From Ypsolopha sequella (lineage: Eukaryota > Arthropoda > Insecta > Lepidoptera > Ypsolophidae), in assembly GCA_934047225.1 (NCBI GenBank), contig OW203992.1, forward strand, positions 2,655,501 to 2,719,500: a stretch of DNA of 64,000 nt. The letters run 5' to 3'. Shown piece by piece: positions 55,372 to 64,000 of the stretch (positions are counted from its first letter, which is position 1; each line of letters starts with the position of its first letter). The notes below the pieces were generated by a model. It was given only the letters and a program-made list of their open reading frames with translations, ran no database searches and was not told where the DNA came from. A program made the position numbers and the translations under genes.

Positions 55372-57652
55372 AGGTAAAAGGATCTTAAACTGTTCTAAAA
55401 CATCACTGGTACGAACAAGTATGTAAACGAGTATGTACGAACGAGTACTACCTACCTAATTAGTTCTTCCTTTTATCACGGGCGTTTTTCATTAAAACTT
55501 TAAATTAAGATATATTTTCTATCCGTCAGCCGATTTCGATGAAATAAAGCCTTAATATTGTTCCAAGCTTAGTTTAATTTACTTGTGAAAACGCCATGAA
55601 AATCTGTTCAATAGGTTCGAAGATTGGGTTTGGACAAACAAAAAATATGAAATCCATCGCTTTGGATAAACCTGGATACCTGGATCCTGGCCAGAGGATT
55701 TTTTTCAAAATTTCGTTTTCTTGAGATTTGTTTCTGATTGTTTGTAATGTACTCTAATATAACAATAATTAAAATTTAAAATGTTCTTTCTGTATTCTGT
55801 AGGAAAACATCGCCCCCAATCAGGTTTTCGTAAATATAAATATTCATTTCCAGCTAGGGCACGGCATTCCTTTCATCTGCAATATTCTAGTGGTCGTGTA
55901 GAACACTTCACGTTAAAATAAATACATTTTGTTGCGTAAATTAACAACTTCTCTACAGACGAAAGATATAAAATGTTAAAGTAATAACTGGCTTTCTCAT
56001 ACCAGAAACTCAGTTAAACGTGATGTTATGTTGTTGAACTATAAAAATATAACTTGTTGTTTGCAAGAAACAGGTTAACATCAAAATATAATTAGCGTTA
56101 TTATCAGTTAAGGTTTTGAAACAAATAGAAGAGTTTTACGTTACAACACTTAAAATTTTGCAAAACTTAAATCGTCTTCGTAACAAAATTGAACTATCAA
56201 ACAGTAATTATGACAGAACTGACAGGTTCCACTTTGTTACATCTTATTGACATTAACACAACTAAGTAAGGTCCACCGATTGTGTACAACTTTACATAAC
56301 GTATGGTACAATTATAGAAAGTTGCGTACAAGAGAGAGGAGATGTAGCAGGTTTGTATAGCAAATATTGAGACTTGCTTAAAAACAAGCAAAATCTATCC
56401 TTATGTAATGTATCACTGATTTTGGTGAACAGGTTTCGTTGCTGATTACTGTTTGTCCCAAATGATATTTTTATTATTTACTAGCTTTTCTCCGCAGCTT
56501 CGCTTGCGTGGAAATGTCTTTCAATTATCGACAGTTTTCGGCTTGGTGGTTATTTTATCTACCTTTCTTATCATCTATCATCTATACTAATAATAAAGAA
56601 GGAAAAAAAGTAGAGTCTGTACATTGAATATTTTTGCGAAATTTGAAATGAATTGAGGCCAAAACTGAAATTTTGACAATTTTTGTCTATCTGTCTTTCT
56701 GATGTCTGTCTGTTTCGTTTTAACTCGGGTATACCTTAACGGATATGGATGCAGTTTTCTTTATTATCATCGTAGTGACCCTGATCAACATAAAGGCTAT
56801 AAGGAGTGTTGATGAAACAACCACCAAGCAGAAAAGACTGAATAAATGCGGAACTGTGGGTGAAAGGCCAATAGCCTAGAAATATGTTGACCAGCGTCAC
56901 TACGATAATATCAAAGAATAGGCGCTGTATCTATGTTGTGCGTGCTAGGGGTACAGAACCAATACTTTTTCTGCAATTTTGTAACAAATCCCACTATTAA
57001 TAAGGACGTTCAATTTACGATGTTCTATGCGTTTATAATCGGTAATCCTTGGAAATAATTTGAAAGGAATTATAAATAAATGTTATGTTATGTGAGCGTT
57101 CACTTTGATGGATACTTATCGTGTTTGAGTTGTGTGGCTCATCTTTTGACACCAAAACCGTATTTTTGAAAATGTTGTAATCATTAATCTTGCAATCAAT
57201 TCAGATATTTTTACATAATGATTGGTGTGCAATTTATTAAAATCGGCTGTGAAACAGGCGTCTTTGATGCAAGCAATAAAACAATATAGGGGTTGTATTT
57301 AAAACGATATTTCTTGAAGATGTGTATAATGAGTGTTTTACAAGAATCATTTTTTACTGAAAAATTTCACGATTCTCTAAACTTAAGTATGTTATGGGTA
57401 ACATCGTACATAATAGACGATTTCCCTAAACGATCATGAATTCTTCTTGAAAAGCGCTTTCTTTGACAGTGACATACCAAATTAACTTTGAAAATATTTT
57501 TCAAAATCACTGCAACAAGGGTTTGTTTTTAATGAAAAAAATGAACATAAAAACTATCTATTTTGGGCAACTTATACTTCGTTGCGTAACATGTAATATG
57601 CTAGCTTCTCCTATACTGATATCATTGATACTAACGCATTCTGCTCCCTTAG
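55372..57652. other. intron sequence; Helitron-like 5' fragment at 56570-56790
   Basis: CTATACTAATAATAAAGAAG ... GTCTGTCTGTTTCGTTTTAA resembles the head of the common lepidopteran Helitron-like repeat. 56485-56515 has its tail in reverse. No coding sequence was recognised in the remainder. Confidence 0.45.
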
Positions 57653-57796
57653 GCTGCATCCTAGCAGAGCTGCACACGGGCTACCCTCTGTTTCCCGGAG
57701 AGAACGAGGCGGAGCAGCTGGCCTGCATCATGGAGTTGCTGGGACCTCCGCCGCCGGATCTACTGCTGCACGCCACCAGGAAACGACTCTTCTTTG
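57653..57796 (+). CDS. Dyrk: DYRK kinase, helix F-G/CMGC-insert exon
   Basis: The acceptor CTCCCTTAG is followed by 144 coding bases, and the donor is TTTG|GTGAGT. It reads [20 protein letters not shown] and then [20 protein letters not shown], ending at ATRKRLFF. The [11 protein letters not shown] stretch is the start of the insert common to CMGC kinases. The last base G combines with AC of the next exon to give Asp (FFDSKG). A decayed partial copy of this exon sits 32 bp beyond the donor at 57829-57882. A reading through the upstream intron is open for some distance but is not family-like. Confidence 0.95.
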
Positions 57797-57828
57797 GTGA
57801 GTAGACTCTGGTCCTCCCAGAGAACATA

Positions 57829-57882
57829 CATCCTGGCAGAGCTGCACACATTGGAGATAATTAGATGGAGCAGCTGCCCTGC
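57829..57882 (+). pseudogene. decayed partial duplicate of the preceding kinase exon
   Basis: The sequence CATCCTGGCAGAGCTGCACA repeats the 57657-57677 part of the exon with one mismatch. After a gap it continues as TGGAGCAGCTGCCCTGC, matching GCGGAGCAGCTGGCCTGC. The central part of the exon (GYPLFPGEN) is lost and the reading is broken. It lies 32 bp after the donor of the intact exon. It is best explained as a local tandem duplication that has decayed. Confidence 0.7.
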
Positions 57883-57954
57883 TTTGAAACTTAGCTCCAT
57901 AAGCCACGTATTGACTTATATGTCACGTAAAAATAAACATACACACACATCGTT

Positions 57955-58130
57955 AAGGTTATTCACCGAGAGGATGTCAGAGATTTGTGTGGACTGTGAA
58001 ATTTAAGTCATAGTCCACATTGTATACCCACTTTTCACCGACGATTATTACGTCCCGTACTGGTAAGGGTGTACTTCGGGCAGAAATATGGACCCACACC
58101 TTAACTACCTAGACACTTATCTGGTTGAGG
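57955..58130 (-). mobile_element. tRNA-derived SINE, partial (family A)
   Basis: TTCACCGACGATTATTACGT, GTACTTCGGGCAGAAATATG and the preceding GTCATAGTCCACATT match the bodies of the other family-A copies. The head is lost. Confidence 0.65.
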
Positions 58131-58359
58131 AGGTCACAGAACAAATAGATAACCCGACCTGAAATACTAAATTTACAAATGTAAATTTACACGTCAAATT
58201 ATAAAAACACAGTAATTTATCAATAGATAAATAGTTTAAATTATTAGTATTACATTTGTAAAATTATAAATTTGTTCAATGTCAATAAAATGTCCTGCAA
58301 ATGTCTTCCCTCAGTGGTTCCCAAGATAACAGATCCTCATCATGATCGACTGTCCACAG

Positions 58360-58489
58360 ACTCGAAGGGGTCCCCTCGCAGCGTCACCAACTCCAAGGGT
58401 CGCAAGCGGAGACCATCATCCCGTACGCTCGCCACCGCCGTGCGGACTGACGACCCCGCCTTCCTGCACTTCCTGCATAAATGTCTTGA
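58360..58489 (+). CDS. Dyrk: DYRK kinase, CMGC-insert/helix H exon
   Basis: With the acceptor at CTGTCCACAG (58350-58359) the junction reads FFDSKGSPRSVTNSKGRKRR, a good fit to DYRK4-like insert sequences. The exon continues with SSRTLATAVRTDDPAFLHFL and HKCLE, and the donor is CTTGA|GTGAGT in phase 2. A second, in-frame acceptor at 58313-58314 (CTTCCCTCAG) would add 15 residues (VVPKITDPHHDRLST). The family match argues for 58360, and the pyrimidine tract argues that 58315 could also be used. The following Trp-Asp-Pro exon was searched for by eye to 64000 and not found, so the gene runs beyond the window. Confidence 0.88.
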
Positions 58490-58844
58490 GTGAGTTGACT
58501 TTTGTCACATTCAGATTGCTAAGAGGCATGGTGAAGGCATTGTATGGTTAAGGTGGGAAAACCAAATAGCGAAGAAGTATCGCGTGGACATGTAAAAGTT
58601 TCTTGGAATTAAAACACGAATACATTTTCACAAATTATTTATTGTCACAAATATGACATAAGTGTCACAGACAGAAAAGCATTTTTGGCGTTGTATTTAG
58701 CGATTTGGTCATTTATGTGTTGTATCTTTAACATTTTCGGGGGAGGAGGGGTCTGGACCACATGTACTCCCCTGGGTATGTCCTTGGTGAATGAGGCACG
58801 CAGGCGATCGACTGTACTAATTAGCACTTACTAAATGTCACATG
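58490..58844. other. no gene seen
   Basis: AT-rich sequence after the last recognised donor. Confidence 0.4.
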
Positions 58845-59200
58845 TGAGTGAGCTGATGCCGAGCTGGACTGTGGAGGTACCACCATCTTACTTGGAGACC
58901 CCCTCGAAGTAATTCGGGGGAGAGTAAGAGGACAGCTCACAGGCAAAAAAACCAGGAGGCCCACCATGCCTGGGACCGATGGATGGCGGTATATCCATCC
59001 CTAATAGTCGGGCCTTATATGGAACAGACTGGTGACGGCCAGCGGCGCCACTGATGCGATGGTTCCGGCACCGCGCTCACCAACCCGCCTGCCTAGCGTG
59101 TGTGAGTATGGGCAATTCTTCTAGGATGACCGCCGGGAGTGGCAAAGTCCTGGAAAGGACTATGTCCAGCAGTGGACGAACTAGGCTGATGGATGAAATG
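58845..59200 (+). mobile_element. non-LTR or SINE 3' fragment, copy 2 (forward)
   Basis: Inverse of 22839-23160. It ends AAAGGACTATGTCCAGCAGT then GGACGAACTAGGCTGATGG, the usual 3' end of this lepidopteran family. GC-rich, no intact reading. Confidence 0.65.
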
Positions 59201-59639
59201 TCACAGTCCATTGCCAGGTAGCAGGTAGTGCATCTTCGGTGCAAAAACGTGTACTCTGCGATCACCATTATGTCTGCCCGTCGAGGTGATTAGAGCAAAC
59301 TCTGTAACTCTGTAAAACTTATGATGCTGATGAAGTTTTAGAACGAAGAACGTACCGTACCACAAAAAAAAAATTCAAATTTAAAACACCGAAAACAACC
59401 TATTAGACTGTCTGTGTCTAAAGTGCATGTTTCCAAAAAGCTAGACTTTTATAAAACAATTTAGATGATAATGACAAAGCAGATTTATTCGACTTCCTAG
59501 ATTTGTGCATAAAGTAAATAGCAAGCAAACCCGGGTCGTTATGTAATGTAGAAATCACAAAATAACAAGTTTTTATCGTCGATGCAAGAAAATAACTAAT
59601 GGGGCAAGAAATACTTACTATAGAAATAATCAGTACCCT

Positions 59640-59815
59640 TATTATAAACGCGAAAGTGTGTTTGTTGGTTTGTCCTTCTTTCACGCAGCAACGGAGCAAC
59701 GGATCGATATGATATTTTGCATAGTTTATGGGCCTCGGGGTGACGTAGGCTACTTTTTATCCGGGAAAAATGCAAACTAAATCAGCGCGGGCGATGCCAC
59801 GGGCAAAAGCTAGTA
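59640..59815 (+). mobile_element. Helitron-like non-autonomous element
   Basis: AACGCGAAAGTGTGTTTGTT, then CGCAGCAACGGAGCAACGGA, TAGGCTACTTTTTATCCGGG and the end CACGGGCAAAAGCTAGT follow the stereotyped order of a very common lepidopteran repeat. The CTAGT end and a GC hairpin before it fit Helitron termini, but that classification is from memory. Confidence 0.6.
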
Positions 59816-60008
59816 CAAGATAAAGAAGATTTCTTGAACAAGGTATATATTTAATAAATAATTTTGAACACAAAAACACATTAAATAAAATAGATCTCAC
59901 TAACTAATATTTTATTTAATGTGTTTTTTTAAACATTTAGACAAAATTATAACAAAAAGACAATATAGTCAATACATCATATTTATTTCCCTTTAATATA
60001 ATATATCC

Positions 60009-60051
60009 CATGACTGACTGACTGACTGACTGACTGACTGACTGACTGACA
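60009..60051. repeat. (GACT)n microsatellite
   Basis: Ten or so GACT units. Confidence 0.95.
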
Positions 60052-60159
60052 GGTATGACAGACAACACAAAGCCGCTGAACATGGAAACATGATAAAGGT
60101 GTTTTTCTCGCAAAAAAGAAAGTGAATCTTAGCTTTAAATCTATTTCGTTATGTTGGAC

Positions 60160-60333
60160 ACTCACCCTAATTTTAGTGATAAAGGTGCACTAAGAATTGA
60201 TTTTTCAAAATTCGGGATGAATTTCCGAAAAGGGGTCAAAGGGGCTTTTGGCTTAAAAATGCGTTTCCAACGAACTCTTTATATGCTATGCGGACGAAGT
60301 CGCAGGCGTTTTCTAGTAAATAATAAGCTAGTC
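60160..60333 (+). mobile_element. Helitron-like tail, copy 2
   Basis: CGGACGAAGTCGCAGGCGTT then TTCTAGTAAATAATAAGCTA matches the tail at 1199-1356. Confidence 0.5.
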
Positions 60334-60555
60334 GACACTAGTCGACACCCGTTACTCGAATCTGAAAAGAATAAACATGATAAACTAATTTTATAATAAA
60401 CGATTTTAATTTGATAATTTCATTATAATCTTTGTTATTAAAATCAGCTCAGTCGGTTCGATGCTGTCTCTCAATCTTGAGACCCGGTTTCAAATCCTGA
60501 CCGTGAATCATTCACCGATAAATTTTTCCCAATTATAGTGAATCATATGTATATG

Positions 60556-61352
60556 TAAAAAACCGGCCAAGTGCGAGTCAGACTCGCGTGCCTAGGGTTC
60601 CGTATTGTGGATGATAAATATAATTTAGTCATTTATTTTCGTGAATTTCTCAACCGCTTCATTTTTTCTGTAATCTTTATAAAAACACATATTACCATGA
60701 TTTTTTTCATATTTTTCGGTCCAGCAGTTTTGGAGATAAGGGGGGGTCATACATTTTTGTATGGTTATTCAAGGATTTCTCGAAATAGATGCAATTATAT
60801 ATAGCCAATATATTTTTACAATCAGCTTTTTAATACCTACAATTTGATACCCATATTGTATAATATTTATAAAATATTTTTTATATTTTTTTATTTTCTT
60901 TTATTTCTCATTTGTACTCAACTTTTTTTTTAAATATGAAAAAAATGTTGATTATAGATCATAACTGGCCAATTACAGGAAAACTATAGCGATTTAAAAC
61001 AATTGAGCACAAATGAGAAATATAAAAAAAAACTAAAATAAATAAAATATACATTCAAATATATATTATAAAAATAGCATATTGGTATCAAATTGTAGGT
61101 ATTAATAAGCTGATTATAAAAGTATAAACTTTTGGTTTCGAGATATCTTTAAAAAAAAAACAAAAATATGTATGCCCCTCCTTATCTCTAAAACTGGTGG
61201 ACCAAAAAATATGAAAAAAATCATGGTAATATGTGTTTACGTAAAGATTACAGGAAAAATAAATTCACGAAAAAAAATTACAAAATTAAATTTATCATCC
61301 ACAATACGTAACCCTAGGTACGCGAGTCTGACTCGCACTTGGTCGGTTTTTT
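60556..61352. mobile_element. 797-bp fold-back (AAACCGGCCAAGTGCGAGTC family)
   Basis: AAAAAACCGGCCAAGTGCGA then GTCAGACTCGCG at the left is the complement of CGCGAGTCTGACTCGCACTT then GGTCGGTTTTTT at the right. The arms continue through GTATTGTGGATGATAAAT and ACACATATTACCATGATTTT. The centre is near 60955. This is a common lepidopteran repeat; here a second inverted copy makes a fold-back. Confidence 0.8.
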
Positions 61353-61530
61353 ATATTTTTTTACACCGTGATATGTGGGCAAATTAACGCTATTTTGGTG
61401 CCAAATTTCATGTCTTTATCAATAATGGTGCTAAAGTTATGAGGCTGTGACATACGGACGGACGGACGGACAACGGAGTCTCACCATAAAGGTTCCTTTT
61501 GTACCTTTTAGGTACTACGGAACCCTGAAA
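61353..61530 (+). mobile_element. second half of the ACCGGCCAAGTGCGAG repeat
   Basis: TTTCATGTCTTTATCAATAA, (CGGA)n at 61455-61471, then ACAACGGAGTC and GTACTACGGAACCCTGAAAA form the usual far end of this repeat. Confidence 0.7.
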
Positions 61531-61599
61531 ATCGCTTTTCTATTCATTTCGGCCGAGAAGGTATTTAAAAAAAAAAAACAATAATTCTTTATTTATCAT

Positions 61600-61975
61600 C
61601 AACTGATGCCGGGCCCAGTGAGCCCCAGTGGGGCCCGAAATATATCTTGAGTTAAATTATTATTTTTACCTTTTTATTATTAGTTTTTAATCAACCAAAA
61701 CTACATTAAAAATCTTAAAAAAAGAGACAAATATATATTGATCAAAAAGTTTATTCGCAAATGCGACACTATAATATTTAAGAAGATACAAAATAACAAA
61801 GAAGAGTCCCATTTGATGACTTTTTTCTTTTTTGTAAATAACTTATATGTCATATTCAATTAATTGTCAGATTCTCAACTGATGCCGGGCCCAGTGGGGC
61901 CCGAAATATATCTTGAGTAAAATTATTATTTTTACCTTTTTATTATTAGTTTTTAATCAACCAAAACTATATTAT
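61600..61975. repeat. duplicated 100-bp segment with GGGCCC motif
   Basis: CAACTGATGCCGGGCCCAGT ... TTTTTAATCAACCAAAACTA occurs at 61600-61711 and again at 61876-61974. The first copy has a short internal duplication (GAGCCCCAGTGG). About 165 bp separate them. The same motif is present in reverse at 27798-27834. Confidence 0.8.
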
Positions 61976-63870
61976 TAGAAAATAATATTACAACACCCAT
62001 TTACCTCACCATACTTTAGCCCTTGTAATACTAAATATTTCAATGTTATCCACACACTGGCTCTATGCCAGAGTAGATTGTATGAGCTCTGTACAACTCT
62101 GATATATAAACGTTGAATTAACATAAATCATCGCGCTATGCCATTGTAAAGGAACAGATAGAGTGGATAAAATACCTGTTCGTAGAAATAGAGGACACCG
62201 TGAGAATCGGGGATCATGTGATTGCCTTTAAAGTTTATGACTGCCTTTCGATTTAGAACTGGAATTATATTGAGTGTTGTAAGACGCAATGAGTTTAGCA
62301 ATGTTATGTGTTCATTTTATAACTACCTATAAGTACGTAAAAATAAAAGAGTACGAGTAAGCAATCGATTTACAAAAAAAAACGGTTCAGGAAATGAAGA
62401 TTATTCGAACCAAACTGATGACAGTCATAGGATTTAGAGGTGAGGCACGAAGGAAGGGGTCCAGTGTTGAGATTACTGGGAGCATTAGTATGAATGAAAA
62501 ATCTCTAAAGATCAACCATCAACCAGTATCTTAAGGGGAATGGATACGCCAACTGCAATTTGGACCTGTCTTTGAAGGCCTACTTTCACCACCTACACGG
62601 GTGGTCCAAAAAGTTTCATAAAAATATATGATAGGCATTATAGAGTCAAAAATAAATTTCAAGTTTCATAAACTGTTTTTCTGTTGTAAGTTTTGACAAA
62701 GAAAATCAATCGAAAGTCATCGAAAGTTTCACATGAATTCTCTTACTCACCAAATATTTATTATTTCACCAAATTATAGGAAATATGTAGATCTAAAAAA
62801 TGTAAGTTCAACATTTTTTTTTCGTTCATTGCGTCCATGTTAAAAGTATTATTTTCTCCTATTTTGCGCTAGCCGGAGACGCAGTGGTTGTCGTAACAGC
62901 CACTTTTCAAGGCACGCTGAAATGAACATTATTTCAATGTAGTTTCCGTTGATATTTGTACCGACACACATCGAGTTGCTTATTTAGCGTGGTCATACGC
63001 CTTAATACTGTATTTTCAACTTGTATGTCATATTCTTCTGTGAATTGCCTGATGCATTCTTAATATATGTACTTCAAAAACAACGACGAGTACAATAAAT
63101 CTCGAGTACACATAAAATTAAACACCATTTTATTGTTGACACACCCTGCGGAGCGTGATGATTACTATCAAAACGTCCTTCTTTATTGCCAAGTAGATAA
63201 GGTTGAAAGTCCCTTGGCTATTTATTGTCTAGACACGAATTAACACTGAAACGTGAAGATAAACTAAACACAACTTTCTCTACAAGTTCACACCTTTTTA
63301 TGGGGTTTATGTGAACCAAGAGCCGGAATAAGGAACCTTGGTTTACAGCTAGAGGAAGATTAGTTGTGTTTGTTATGTCATCTCATAACTCATACGTATT
63401 CGTTTTTGGGTTAATATTGATTGGTATGTGTTAGCTGGTTCTGAGTAAGGGCGGATCAAGGATTTAATTTTAGGGGGGACATTCTGCCAAGGTTCGGAAC
63501 TAGGGTCAAAGTATCAAAAAGTAAACAAAAAATATTACATGACAATCAGATGACTTTGCATTTTAAAACCATTATGGAAAAATCTTTTGTAAGTATCTTA
63601 CACAATAAAATCTTCTTTCGTTGTAAGGTAGAAGGGACGGACATAATATTATTTCGACATAGAGATTGTTGTTCCAGAAACGAGTGTCCAGAAATCATAG
63701 TACTTACTTAATTCATTAAGGCCTCTACCTACCGCAACGACCTTGAACTGAGTAACTTTGTTACCATTTTATACGAGAACTATAGCATTTTTTAAAAGAA
63801 AACAAATATACAAGGTGACTTTTTGATCATCGTCCAAATTCATACTGGTGGCTTGGTAAGTGATCAGTAA
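61976..63870. other. no gene seen
   Basis: AT-rich. I searched for the next DYRK exon (Trp-Asp-Pro...Arg-Met-Thr) and did not find it. Confidence 0.4.
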
Positions 63871-63877
63871 CATGGAT

Positions 63878-64000
63878 CAATAAAAAATTTTGTGAAATTC
63901 GTAAAATGAAATTTCGCCTCCCCATAGTGATTCACTCGGAACTGGAAGTGAATTTCTATAGGAAGCCGAAATTTCATTTTACGAATTTCACAAAAATTGT
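63878..64000. mobile_element. fold-back cut by the window end
   Basis: AAAATTTTGTGAAATTCGTA then AAATGAAATTTCG pairs with CGAAATTTCATTTTACGAAT then TTCACAAAAATTGT. The loop is about 60 bp. Confidence 0.75.

Noticed and set aside
58971..59130. Missing DYRK exon (TGGGAC, AGGATGACC)
   Set aside because: The words fall inside the retroelement fragment at 58845-59200 and do not read as W-D-P...R-M-T in one frame.

Overview
This window looks like nuclear DNA of an insect, most probably a moth or butterfly. It is strongly AT-rich and has long introns. It is packed with repeat types typical of Lepidoptera: tRNA-derived SINEs, fold-back MITEs, Helitron-like tails ending in CTAGT, and a Kabuki/CsRn1-like LTR element. 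The order-level call is inferred from the repeats, because no species-diagnostic gene is present.

The only convincing host gene is a class II DYRK protein kinase on the + strand. Seven exons are recognised (19718-19868, 49754-49917, 53180-53457, 53761-53899, 54587-54758, 57653-57796, 58360-58489). Every junction is GT/AG and phase-compatible, and the joined reading runs from a Pro-rich N-terminal segment through the NAPA/DH-box region into the kinase domain (GKGSFG loop, VAIK lysine, HCDLKPEN catalytic loop, DFG, YTY activation loop, CMGC insert). Both the first exons and the last kinase-domain exons lie outside the window or were not found. The first recognised intron is 29.9 kb and holds most of the repeats.

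Layout: 1-19.7 kb is repeats upstream of the first recognised exon, possibly an earlier intron. It holds a TTAA-flanked MITE, two 3' fragments of one retroelement in opposite orientation (6.8-7.9 and 11.5 kb), a hAT MITE with an 8-bp target duplication, and a 1.1-kb fold-back carrying a captured tyrosine-recombinase-like coding fragment in both arms (15-16 kb). 19.9-49.8 kb is the giant intron, with SINEs, a hAT transposase remnant, several retroelement 3' ends, fold-backs, a 15 x 28 bp minisatellite, an antisense 6.3-kb Ty3/gypsy element (38.3-44.6 kb) nested in an older non-LTR tail, and a 9 x 55 bp minisatellite. 49.8-58.5 kb is the kinase exon cluster with smaller introns. 58.5-64 kb is downstream intron or flank with more repeats.

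The most noteworthy items are the fold-back with the recombinase fragment in each arm, the LTR element with gag and pol in one frame separated by a single stop plus a small membrane ORF after pol, a degenerate duplicate of a kinase exon, and two in-frame alternative acceptors for the last kinase exon. I found no prokaryotic-type systems, CRISPR arrays, rRNA or functional tRNA genes.
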